A DNA stretch of 15,342 bases, taken from the NCBI GenBank assembly GCA_002391225.1, contig DGRV01000103.1:1-15342 (forward strand), written 5' to 3'. The notes under the pieces are model-generated. The model ran no database searches. It was not told the DNA's origin and was given only the letters and a program-made list of their open reading frames with translations. Below, in pieces: positions 5,169 to 12,362 of this stretch. How positions within the stretch are numbered: position 1 is the first letter of the stretch; each line of letters starts with the position of its first letter. The translations under genes and the position numbers were made by a program. The DNA is from Christensenella sp. UBA4379 (GTDB lineage Bacteria; Bacillota; Clostridia; Christensenellales; Aristaeellaceae).

Positions 5169-6404
5169 TTATGCCCTCCCCGCCATAATCCACTCAATCT
5201 GCTCCGGGTCCTTCGGGATGTCCCGGCTCAGCACCTCGCAGCCGTCCTGCGTGATCAGCAGGTCGTCCTCAATGCGGATGCCGATCTCCTCCTCGTCGAT
5301 GTACAGGCCGGGCTCGTCGCTGATGATCCAGCCGGGCTGCAGCACGTCGCCGGTAAAGCAGGCGTCATGGCAGTCGATGCCGATGGAGTGGCTGACGGAG
5401 TGCATGTAATATTTGCCGACGTCCTTTTCGTCCGTGATCAGGCCCAGGCGGATCAGCCCCTCGGCCAGCACGTGCTTGCACACGTCGTTCAGGTCATTTA
5501 ACGTGACGCCGGGCTTCGCGTATTCCGCCACCGTCCGGTTGGCCGTGAGGACCAGGTTGTAGATTTCCTTCTGGCGGGGGGTATAGTGCCCGTTCACCGG
5601 GAAGGTGCGGGTGATGTCGCTGCAGTAGTTCCCGTATTTGGCCCCCAGGTCCATCAGCAGAAGCTGGCCGTCCTGAAGCTCGGCCCGGTTGGTGACGTAG
5701 TGCATCATGCAGCCGTTCTTCCCCGCGCCGGAAATGGTGGGAAAGGCGAATTTCGTCGCGCCCAGATACTGGCAGGTGTATTCAAAGTTCGCCTGGGCCT
5801 GGTATTCGGTCAGCCCCGGCTTCAGGGTCCGCATGACGCGCTCCAGGCCCTGGCGGGTGATGCCGATGGCCTGGCGCACCAGGGCGACCTCGTCTTCGTC
5901 CTTGACCTCCCGGAGGGGCACGCAGGCGGCGTGCAGGTCGCGCAGGAGCACGGCGGGATATTTGCGCCGGAAGTCCTCCGCCTTAAGGGCGTTCATATCC
6001 GTCAGGTCATTTTCCTGGCAGCGGTAGAGGTCAAAATAGGCGTATTCGATCCGCATCCGGCCCATCACCCGGCTAAGGGCGGCGCTCAGGTCCGAAACGA
6101 AGCGGACGTCCTGTACCCCGCTAAGGGCGGAGGCCTCCTCCCGGGTCGGCATCTTGCCCGTCCACCGCTCCTGGGTGGGGTCCGCCGGTTCGATGAAGAG
6201 GGTTTCCGTCGTCTTTCCGCCCGACTTCACGGCCAGCAGGGCCATGTTCTCCCTTTCCAGCCCCGTCAGATAGAAGAACTGGCTGTTTACCTCGAAATGA
6301 TAGTCGTCCTCATTGGTGTGCAGGGGCACGCCGGCAAAACTCAGCACCAGCGCGTTGTCCGGCAGGGTTTCATACAGTCTCTTCCTGTGATCCGCAAAAG
6401 CCAT
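5169..6404 (-). CDS. pepP: Xaa-Pro aminopeptidase (aminopeptidase P, M24B)
   Basis: A 411-residue cytoplasmic metallopeptidase that removes an N-terminal residue preceding proline. An AMP_N domain covers about residues 1-135 and a pita-bread M24 catalytic domain about 170-400. The five metal ligands are visible: D252 (LLMDLGA), D263 (CSDITRTF), H339 (SVSHSIGIDCHD), E364 (SDEPGLY) and E379 (RIEDDLL). Length is normal for the family. The start at 6404 is chosen because AGAGGTG lies seven bases upstream; an ATG six codons earlier lies before that ribosome site and is unlikely. The gene stands alone between the two structured repeats, with a 7-bp hairpin in its leader. General peptide turnover is the likely role. 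Some bacteria have several such enzymes, so the exact substrate is unknown. Confidence 0.93.
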   Translation of the reverse strand: MAFADHRKRLYETLPDNALVLSFAGVPLHTNEDDYHFEVNSQFFYLTGLERENMALLAVKSGGKTTETLFIEPADPTQERWTGKMPTREEASALSGVQDVRFVSDLSAALSRVMGRMRIEYAYFDLYRCQENDLTDMNALKAEDFRRKYPAVLLRDLHAACVPLREVKDEDEVALVRQAIGITRQGLERVMRTLKPGLTEYQAQANFEYTCQYLGATKFAFPTISGAGKNGCMMHYVTNRAELQDGQLLLMDLGAKYGNYCSDITRTFPVNGHYTPRQKEIYNLVLTANRTVAEYAKPGVTLNDLNDVCKHVLAEGLIRLGLITDEKDVGKYYMHSVSHSIGIDCHDACFTGDVLQPGWIISDEPGLYIDEEEIGIRIEDDLLITQDGCEVLSRDIPKDPEQIEWIMAGRA

Positions 6405-6431
6405 GATAAACACCTCTTTCATATTTTGATA

Positions 6432-6454
6432 GGCTGCTACAAATTGCAGCAGCC
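6432..6454 (-). promoter_or_regulatory. Hairpin in the pepP leader
   Basis: GGCTGCT (6432-6438) pairs with AGCAGCC (6448-6454) around a 9-nt loop, about 20 bases upstream of the pepP ribosome site. On the minus strand it is followed by TATCAAAATATG rather than a T run, so it is not a terminator. It may be a leader structure. No clear pepP promoter was found upstream of it. Confidence 0.4.
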
Positions 6455-6491
6455 CTTTTCAATCAGCATATTTACAAAGAATCAGTCATTC

Positions 6492-6710
6492 GCAGGAGGT
6501 TTGGAGGATGCCATCCTCCAAATGAAATCCGCAGTACCGGCTTTGCCGGTACGAGGAGAATTTTTGCGGAGCGGAGCTTGCCCCGTGGGAGCAAAAATTC
6601 ATTCATTGCGCCTTTGCCGCCCGGGAGCACCGAAGGTGCGAGAGGCAAAGGCGTTGGGGGGGTCCGCAGGGGGGTCGCAAGACCCCCTTGCGAAGGGCTG
6701 TATAGCCCTT
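6492..6710. repeat. Structured intergenic element, copy B
   Basis: This lies between the VTC gene stop and the pepP leader. Stems in plus-strand order are: TTTGGAGGAT/ATCCTCCAAA (6500-6509, 6513-6522); GTACCGGC/GCCGGTAC; GAATTTTTGC/GCAAAAATTC enclosing GCGG/CCGT; CGCCTTTGCC/GGCAAAGGCG (6609-6618, 6644-6653) enclosing GCACC-GAA-GGTGC; GGGGGTC-GCAA-GACCCCC (6670-6687), with a GNRA-type loop on the plus strand; and AAGGGCT/AGCCCTT (6693-6699, 6704-6710), which overlaps the VTC stop codon. It lacks the 58-bp modules of copy A. None of the hairpins is followed by a T run on the minus strand, so termination of the VTC transcript here is not evident. Confidence 0.8.
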
Positions 6711-7416
6711 ATATATCATCCTTGCCCTCGAAGCGGCGGCACCACGTGTATTTGGAAACGGCGCTGCGGCAGGCTTCGGGAACGGCCCAGGAAAGCAGCT
6801 CGGCAATATAGGGCGGCAAAACGCGGTCGTACTTGACCTCCAGGATGGTCCAGGGCTGGTCAAAGGGGGAAACCGTCGGCACGTAGGGGTTGAACATGTC
6901 GGTGCGGGAAAGGCCGCTGTGCAGGTTCTTGTCCAGGGTGATGCGGACCGTTTCCGCCGGATGGAGATAGGCCTCCCGGTCGTAATCGACGATGACCACC
7001 GGGTGCAGCAGGCGGGTGCGCATTTCCCGGAACACGTCGCTCAGCAGGCCGTAGTTGGTATTCTCCAGCCCGTCCGGGTCCCCGGCGATTAGCTGATCCG
7101 CCAGGTCCCGGGGGATCTTCAGGGAGCGCTTGGAAATCAGGTCCCCGTACTTGCTCTTGCACTCCAGGAAGATGGACCGGTCCGAATAATTGTAGATGCG
7201 GATCCTGTATTTCTGGCGGTAATAGATACCGCTCATCTTGTCGTACAGGGCATCGTCGAAGGCGGTGTCGAAGTACAGCGACCGGATGGAATACTGGCCG
7301 CCGTTTTTCGCCGCGTGGGGGTCCAGCGAGAGGACCGGCTGCAGATGCCGCCGGACGACGTCCACCTGCAGGGGACTGAGCAGGTATTTCAGCTCATGCC
7401 TCAGCGGGATGGCCAT
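6709..7416 (-). CDS. VTC-domain polyphosphate polymerase-like protein
   Basis: A 235-residue protein consisting of one VTC domain (triphosphate-tunnel-metalloenzyme fold), as in the catalytic subunit Vtc4 that makes polyphosphate from ATP in yeast. Tunnel-lining residues are recognisable: RHELKY with K10, YRIRIY with R71 and R73, ECKSKYGDLISKRS with E85, K87, K89, K97 and R98, RITLDK near 158-163, ILEVKYD with E193 and K195, and SKY at 221-223. There are no membrane helices, so it is cytosolic or held to the membrane by a partner. The DUF4956 stop is three bases before its start; GGGGG upstream is the only candidate ribosome site, so it probably depends on coupled translation. The family assignment is firm. 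Polyphosphate synthesis is a family-level inference. Its partners are the DUF4956 protein and the CotH protein. Confidence 0.9.
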   Translation of the reverse strand: MAIPLRHELKYLLSPLQVDVVRRHLQPVLSLDPHAAKNGGQYSIRSLYFDTAFDDALYDKMSGIYYRQKYRIRIYNYSDRSIFLECKSKYGDLISKRSLKIPRDLADQLIAGDPDGLENTNYGLLSDVFREMRTRLLHPVVIVDYDREAYLHPAETVRITLDKNLHSGLSRTDMFNPYVPTVSPFDQPWTILEVKYDRVLPPYIAELLSWAVPEACRSAVSKYTWCRRFEGKDDI

Positions 7417-7419
7417 ACC

Positions 7420-8112
7420 TTATGCCCCCGTTTCCGTCTGGCAGGCGACGATGGTGGCGTCGTGCACGCCCTCGATGTCCAGCATCCGGCCGACCAGGTC
7501 GTTCTTCTGCTCCAGGCGGACCTCGTAGGTCATCTCCGCGCCGGCGCGGGTCACGGTCTTGGAGCGCAGGCGGTAGTTGCGGACCTCCCGGCGCAAGGCA
7601 GCTTCGATGTCGTCCTGGGCGTACTCGTCATAGTGCATCACCAGCAGATAAGCGCCGGGGTTGCGCATCTTGATGAAGCTCAGGGCCAGCATGATGACGG
7701 AAATGCCTATCACCACCACCAGGGCGATGATGAACATCTTCGCGCCCAGCAGGATGCCCATCGTGATGGACCAGAACATGTAGGCCGTATCCAGCGGCTC
7801 CTTGACCGCCGTGCGGAAACGGACGATGGACAGGGCGCCGACCATGCCCATGGACAGAGCCACGTCCGAGCCGATGGCCATGACCACCGGAGCGGTGACC
7901 ACCGTCAGCATGATCAGCGTCAGGGAAAAGGACGGGCTGTAGAGCACCCCGCGGTAGGTCTTCTTGTACACCCAGGAGATGATCAGCCCCGCGATCAGGG
8001 CGCCGGCCAGGGTGGCCGCCACCAGGATGGGGGTAAAGCTGCTCATCTGACCGGCAAACCAGTCGGAAATCGCGCCGCTTTTGCTCAGGTCGCTGAAAGA
8101 TACGGTGTTCAT
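7420..8112 (-). CDS. DUF4956 membrane protein
   Basis: A 230-residue protein with an N-terminal membrane part and a soluble C-terminal part. Helices lie at about 25-49, 62-90 and two between 110 and 146. The family signature GALSIVRFRTAVKEP (92-106) sits after the second hydrophobic block and probably forms a re-entrant or cytoplasmic loop. Residues 150-230 look like a small alpha/beta regulatory domain, resembling the ACT-like tail of MgtC-type proteins (inference only). DUF4956 genes are commonly found next to VTC and CotH genes, as here. A role as membrane channel, anchor or scaffold for the VTC enzyme is plausible but unproven. The start is well supported by GAGGAGG seven bases upstream. 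The gap to the CotH gene is 79 bp and holds a heptamer repeat. Confidence 0.9.
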   Translation of the reverse strand: MNTVSFSDLSKSGAISDWFAGQMSSFTPILVAATLAGALIAGLIISWVYKKTYRGVLYSPSFSLTLIMLTVVTAPVVMAIGSDVALSMGMVGALSIVRFRTAVKEPLDTAYMFWSITMGILLGAKMFIIALVVVIGISVIMLALSFIKMRNPGAYLLVMHYDEYAQDDIEAALRREVRNYRLRSKTVTRAGAEMTYEVRLEQKNDLVGRMLDIEGVHDATIVACQTETGA

Positions 8113-8129
8113 GCTGTGGCCTCCTCAAA

Positions 8130-8166
8130 TCATGCGTAATTCTTGATGCGTAATGCGTAATGAATG
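8130..8166. repeat. Heptameric repeat between the CotH and DUF4956 genes
   Basis: Heptads of the AATGCGT type (ATGCGTA, ATTCTTG, ATGCGTA, ATGCGTA, ATGAATG) run with a 7-bp period. This is the same family as 3006-3039 in the opposite orientation. It fills most of the 79-bp intercistronic gap and ends beside the DUF4956 ribosome site at about 8120-8126. Confidence 0.7.
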
Positions 8167-8191
8167 GTTTTGCTTCTGGGCAGAGCGCTGC

Positions 8192-11100
8192 TTATTTTTT
8201 CGCCAGGGGGTCTTCGGGCTGTTCGCCGAAGTAGGTCAGCATCTGGCTCTGGTTCAGGCCGAAGGCGTCCCGGATGTACTTCCACAGGAAATGGTGGCGG
8301 CGGTTGATGGTATCCCGCATACGGTCGATGCGGACGTTCCAGTAGCGCTTGGCGCTGTCCTTGGTCAGGGGCGAGTCGGAGTTGATCGTCTTGTCGTTGA
8401 GGGGCGCCCAGCGGTCGAAATGCAGCTCCATCTCCGGCTCGAGCTTCGCCTTGATCTCGTCCAGCTTGGTCATCATCACTTTGGGCGTCAGCGTGTTGTA
8501 GATGTAGGACAGGCGCTCGATAAACTTCTGCTTCATCTGGGCGTTTTCCAGAAGCTTTAAGAAGATGGTGTTGTTGATCAGCTTGTCGCCCATGCCCTTG
8601 GGCTTGGTGTAGGACTTGGGACTGTCAAAGGAGGAGGAGAAGAGGCCGTAATCCAGGTCGAAGATCAGCCACTTCCACTTCTGCCCCTCGCCGGGCAGGC
8701 GGTAGAACATCGTGTTACCGATGTCGGAGTTGCCGAAGAACATCTCGATGGCCAGGTAATCAAAGTAGCTGTCCACGTCCACCCGGTCCAGGATGTACTG
8801 AAGGTCCTCCGCCCGGGTGCCGGGAGACAGGGTCTTGACAGTGTTCAGCAGCTCCCTGTATTCCTTGTTGGAGCCCTGCACCGCGGTGTAGGACGCCCTC
8901 AGGATCGTGATCTGGTCCGCCAGCTCCATATCCAGGCCTTCCCACTGGGCGATGCAGAAGCGGTCCTTCCGCTCGCGCATGTTGTAGTGGCCGAAGTAGG
9001 AACCGTTGATGTAGACGATGACGGGCTTGAAGGCCAGGTGGATGATGTCCGTGTCCAGCTGGTCGATCAGCTGGGACTGAAGGCCGTCGGCAAACCGCGT
9101 CCACACGCAGTCGTTGCCGGAGTTGCGGAGGTTGAAGGACTTATAGTATTCAAAGGGCCGGTCGCTGAAGAGGGGGTAGTTAAAATACTTTTCCCCGTAG
9201 CGGGCCTGGGCGCGGATCTTGAGCGTCTTCTGCGGCATATCCAGGGAGTAGTCGCCGCCCAAGGCCACCTTGACGCCCTGGGAAAGGACGGCGGAGGTGG
9301 TGGTGTCCGGGTTATCGGTATCGAAGAACTCGATATACGCCGGCCGCGGGATCTTGCCGAACTTGCGGTAGATGGAGTTGCGGAAGGGGATGCCCTTCGA
9401 CTTATCCAGATCGGGGCCGGCGGTAAACAGGCCGTCCTCCTCGTTGTACAGCTCCTCCGGGTCGATGGCCAGGCTGACCACCGGAAGAGTGAAGTACGTG
9501 TTCAGGATGTAGCTGGCCGTCATCGTGTCGGAGGGCTGCAGGCCGCTCTGGAAGGCGCGGATGCGCAGGACCGCCGTATCCGTCAGGGTGATGGGGCCCG
9601 TATAGACCGTGCCGTTGTCGATGGTGGGGATCGCCCCGTTCGTGGTATAGCGCACCTCGGTGCCCGCCGGGACGTTCACGCCGACCTCCACCTTTCCCTG
9701 ATACAGACCGCTGGCCAGCGTGAAGGAGGGGACCGCCGCGTACCCTTTAAACCCGGTGCCGTTGGCCGTGCCGGGGGTCGGGGCTTCGTAATAAAAAAAA
9801 CCGTTCGTTTCCAGAGAACGGCCGTAGGAAACATCCGTATGCATGGGCGGAATATACAGCTTGTCCAGCACGCGGCCCTCCGGATCACTCAGGGTGATCG
9901 TCTCTCCCCCGGCCTTGGTGATGCCGTAGGAGGTGTGAGGGCTGTTTCCATAGCCTGAGTTGACGGACTTATCGCACCGGATCAGCTTATATTCCCCGGG
10001 ATAAATCGTCGTGCCGGATGGAAACTGCCATTTCCGCGGCCAGTTGAGGTTGTCGCTCAGGCCGTATTGGCTCAGGTCCACCGGCTCGGCGCCGGCGTTG
10101 TACAGCTCCACCCAGTCGCAGCCCTTTTCTCCGTTGGCCGGCGTCACCGTGTCGGAGGAGGCGAGCACCTCGTTGATAAAGACGTTGGTATAGTTGATGG
10201 ACCGCATGTAGCGGTCCGCGTCCGACATGCCCTGGGCGTTGTTGGGCCGGCCCGGCGTCGCCAGCTGGTACACGGCCCAGTAATCCGCGTTGGGCACCCG
10301 GCCGTAGGAGACGTCCTTGCCGATGTTGGGCACCGTGACCCGGTCCACCAGCTCGCCGGCCCGGGTGGTCAGCACGATGGTCTCCCCCTCGCCCGCCAGA
10401 GAAAAGTTGGTATGGGGGATGCCGTTTGCCTGCATCTTGTTTTTGCCGGAGCAGAAGACGATGTAGTATTGGCCGGGCTCGATCACCGCGCCCTTGGGGA
10501 AGAACCATTTGAGGGGCTTCTGCTCGTCGTCGGACAGAGCCAGCTCGCTCAGGTCGATGGTGGCGGAGCCGGCGTTGTACAGCTCCACCCAGTCGGACAG
10601 GTCGCTGTCCTCGTCGCGAAGGCCGGACTTGGGCACGGGCATCACTTCGTTGATCATCAAAGTGTCCGGCTCCAGGGTGAAGTTGGCCAGATAATCGAAA
10701 TGCCCGTCCTCGGACTTTTCATAGCCGGGGGCGTACTGGTCGGTCTTGACCCAGCCGGCGGCGGTGCGCTGGTAGCTTTCGTCCGCGTTCAGCGTCGGCA
10801 CCGTGACCTGGTCCAGGCCCGCGCCGTACTGGTCAAACAGGAAAACCGCGCAGCCCAGGCTGGACAGCTTGAACTTGGCGTGCAGGGTGCCCGCGGGATC
10901 GTCCCGGTTCACCTTGTCGCAGAAGACGATGATCCTCTGGCCGGGGTCCAGGGTGATGTCCGGAAAGAGGAACTGGATCTTGTCGGAGCGGTTGGAAAGG
11001 CCGATGTTTTTCATGTTGATCGGCGCTTCCGCCGTGTTCTGGATTTCCACCCAGTCGCCGAAGGCGCCGTTTTCATCCGGCAGGGCGCTGGCGTTGTCCG

Positions 11101-11290
11101 ACATGATTTCCGTCAGCACCAGGCCCCGGGCATCCGACGCGCCGCCCTGGGCGTTTCGCGCCACCACCATAGGTTCCTTGGGCAGAAAGACGATCAGGCC
11201 CGTCAGGATCACCAGCATCACCGCCAGCACCGCCAGCTTGCTGCTGTCCTTTTTCTTTACTTTTTGGTTGTTCCTGCCGCCTGAACGCAT
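8192..11290 (-). CDS. Membrane-anchored CotH kinase-like protein with lamin-tail domains
   Basis: A 1032-residue surface protein. A basic N-terminus is followed by one membrane helix (about 19-36) that is probably an uncleaved anchor. Three lamin-tail domains follow, at about 55-165, 210-320 and 370-480, each with an INEV or LTEI start and a DWVE(L/I) motif. A chitobiase C-terminal-like beta-sandwich (522-596, with RYTTNGAIPT) comes next, then a CotH domain at about 600-900. CotH marks include KTLKIRA (688-694), LRNSGND (721-727), GHYNMRERKD (767-776), FGNSDIGN (852-859) and IFDLDYG (876-882), the likely metal-binding DxD-type site. CotH in Bacillus is an atypical kinase for spore-coat proteins. 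Here the domain would lie outside the membrane, so its phosphate donor is a question. It is first in an operon with DUF4956 and VTC genes, behind a clear promoter and ribosome site (GGAAAGGAGC). Confidence 0.92.
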   Translation of the reverse strand: MRSGGRNNQKVKKKDSSKLAVLAVMLVILTGLIVFLPKEPMVVARNAQGGASDARGLVLTEIMSDNASALPDENGAFGDWVEIQNTAEAPINMKNIGLSNRSDKIQFLFPDITLDPGQRIIVFCDKVNRDDPAGTLHAKFKLSSLGCAVFLFDQYGAGLDQVTVPTLNADESYQRTAAGWVKTDQYAPGYEKSEDGHFDYLANFTLEPDTLMINEVMPVPKSGLRDEDSDLSDWVELYNAGSATIDLSELALSDDEQKPLKWFFPKGAVIEPGQYYIVFCSGKNKMQANGIPHTNFSLAGEGETIVLTTRAGELVDRVTVPNIGKDVSYGRVPNADYWAVYQLATPGRPNNAQGMSDADRYMRSINYTNVFINEVLASSDTVTPANGEKGCDWVELYNAGAEPVDLSQYGLSDNLNWPRKWQFPSGTTIYPGEYKLIRCDKSVNSGYGNSPHTSYGITKAGGETITLSDPEGRVLDKLYIPPMHTDVSYGRSLETNGFFYYEAPTPGTANGTGFKGYAAVPSFTLASGLYQGKVEVGVNVPAGTEVRYTTNGAIPTIDNGTVYTGPITLTDTAVLRIRAFQSGLQPSDTMTASYILNTYFTLPVVSLAIDPEELYNEEDGLFTAGPDLDKSKGIPFRNSIYRKFGKIPRPAYIEFFDTDNPDTTTSAVLSQGVKVALGGDYSLDMPQKTLKIRAQARYGEKYFNYPLFSDRPFEYYKSFNLRNSGNDCVWTRFADGLQSQLIDQLDTDIIHLAFKPVIVYINGSYFGHYNMRERKDRFCIAQWEGLDMELADQITILRASYTAVQGSNKEYRELLNTVKTLSPGTRAEDLQYILDRVDVDSYFDYLAIEMFFGNSDIGNTMFYRLPGEGQKWKWLIFDLDYGLFSSSFDSPKSYTKPKGMGDKLINNTIFLKLLENAQMKQKFIERLSYIYNTLTPKVMMTKLDEIKAKLEPEMELHFDRWAPLNDKTINSDSPLTKDSAKRYWNVRIDRMRDTINRRHHFLWKYIRDAFGLNQSQMLTYFGEQPEDPLAKK

Positions 11291-11321
11291 CCGTTTTAAG
11301 GCTCCTTTCCGCCGTTTCTCC

Positions 11322-11341
11322 GCCGTCCCACAGGGAACGGC
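11322..11341 (-). promoter_or_regulatory. Leader hairpin of the CotH operon
   Basis: GCCGTCCC (11322-11329) pairs with GGGAACGGC (11333-11341) with one bulged base and a 3-nt loop. It lies right at the predicted 5' end of the transcript and about 12 bases upstream of the ribosome site. Such a 5' stem may protect the mRNA. Confidence 0.5.
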
Positions 11342-11350
11342 AGCCTCATC

Positions 11351-11378
11351 ATTATAACATAAACCCGTTTTTTCGCAA
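11351..11378 (-). promoter_or_regulatory. Promoter of the CotH-DUF4956-VTC operon
   Basis: On the minus strand, TTGCGA (11373-11378) and a perfect TATAAT (11351-11356) are 16 bp apart, in an AT-rich stretch that stands out from the GC-rich surroundings. The predicted transcription start is near 11344, giving a leader of about 54 nt. This separates the operon from the upstream glycosidase cluster. Confidence 0.8.
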
Positions 11379-11429
11379 CTGTTTTTCAGAAATCACAGGC
11401 GTTTGTTACAGAAACCGGAGGTAATAATA

Positions 11430-11444
11430 GGGGAAGGATTCCCC
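11430..11444 (-). terminator. Weak terminator-like hairpin after the glycosidase gene
   Basis: GGGGAA (11430-11435) pairs with TTCCCC (11439-11444) around three bases. The minus strand continues TATTATTACC, a broken T run. It sits about 10 bases past the stop codon and could end the deoD-to-glycosidase transcript, but the signal is not strong. Confidence 0.4.
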
Positions 11445-11454
11445 CTCCCAGTGC

Positions 11455-12333
11455 TTATTTAAACATCAGCGCGTCGCTGACCTGCCTGGACGGGCTCGTG
11501 GGCTGGTTGATGACCTGGTTGTAGAACCAGATCTTGGTGGACCCGCCGCCGTCCAGGTTGATGGCGGTCTGGGCACCGTACTCCAGGAAGAGCTTCTGGA
11601 AGTTCTGCAGGCTCAGGCCCTCGGAATAGCCGTCCCGCCGGCCCTCGGCCACGATGATCACGTAGTGAAGCGGCCCTACCTGGCCGATACCGGTGCGGGG
11701 CTCCAGCTGGCTGGAGCGAGTAGAAATGACGTGGGTCTTGTTGTCCAGCGGCAGGGCCGCCCCGTTTTCCACCAGGGCCGGGCCAAACTCAATCGTCTGC
11801 CAGACGCCCCGGTCCAGCAGCTCCTGGGCGAAGGCCTTGGGGTCTTCCCCGGTGCGGTCATAGTGTAGGGAAAAATCGCCGTTTTGGTCGATGATCAGCA
11901 TGTCCAGCTTCTTGGTGGTCTTCGCCCGGCAGAGGACGCCGTTGCGGATGATGATCCCGTTTTCATGGCTGCCGCAGAAATCGCAGTTGATCGCCAGCAC
12001 CGCCTGATGGTTTTCGGCAATGGTCTCAAGGATGGCGGTTTTCTCCATCCGGCTCTGGCGCTGCTTGTCGGTCTCCGCCTCAAAGACGCGGTCGTTGTGA
12101 AACACCGTGCTCAGCACCTGCGGAGAGCTGACCTGGATGTCGCAGACGAAATAGACCAGCTTGGGGCTCTGGTCCACCTTGATCACGTTGATCTGCAGGT
12201 GGTCCTGGTCGTCATAGGAGGCATAGAGCGGCTGGTCGCCAAAGCAGAGGGGATCCTCCCCCCAGGCCAGGCAGGAAACGGAAGACAGGCACAAAAGCGC
12301 GGCCGCCAGCAGGGCGGCGATTTTACGGTTCAT
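11455..12333 (-). CDS. Secreted NAGPA-type phosphodiester glycosidase
   Basis: A 292-residue protein of the NAGPA domain family (phosphodiester glycosidase, named after the mammalian mannose-6-phosphate uncovering enzyme, which removes GlcNAc from GlcNAc-1-phosphate diesters). Residues 1-24 form a signal peptide. The domain covers most of the rest. Visible motifs are INCDFCGSHENG (115-126), FGPALVENG (183-191), EPRTGIG (211-217), HYVIIVAEGR (223-232) and NLDGGGST (259-266). The start at 12333 is chosen because GGAAAGGA lies about ten bases upstream and it begins a proper signal peptide; an upstream in-frame start would place 18 residues before it. It follows the secreted unknown by 29 bp. A target in a wall glycopolymer or capsule with a sugar-phosphate linkage is likely, but no substrate can be named. 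Confidence 0.88.
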   Translation of the reverse strand: MNRKIAALLAAALLCLSSVSCLAWGEDPLCFGDQPLYASYDDQDHLQINVIKVDQSPKLVYFVCDIQVSSPQVLSTVFHNDRVFEAETDKQRQSRMEKTAILETIAENHQAVLAINCDFCGSHENGIIIRNGVLCRAKTTKKLDMLIIDQNGDFSLHYDRTGEDPKAFAQELLDRGVWQTIEFGPALVENGAALPLDNKTHVISTRSSQLEPRTGIGQVGPLHYVIIVAEGRRDGYSEGLSLQNFQKLFLEYGAQTAINLDGGGSTKIWFYNQVINQPTSPSRQVSDALMFK

Positions 12334-12362
12334 AGCGGTTCGTCCTTTCCAAAATAGATGGG

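Noticed and set aside
5586..6836. Plus-strand ORF of 416 residues opposite pepP
   Set aside because: It is the antisense shadow of a gene with all catalytic residues intact. Its composition (rich in G, V, H, Q) is typical of antisense reading in GC-rich DNA.
10067..11284. Plus-strand ORF of 405 residues opposite the CotH gene
   Set aside because: It is an antisense shadow of the lamin-tail region, and no family is recognisable.
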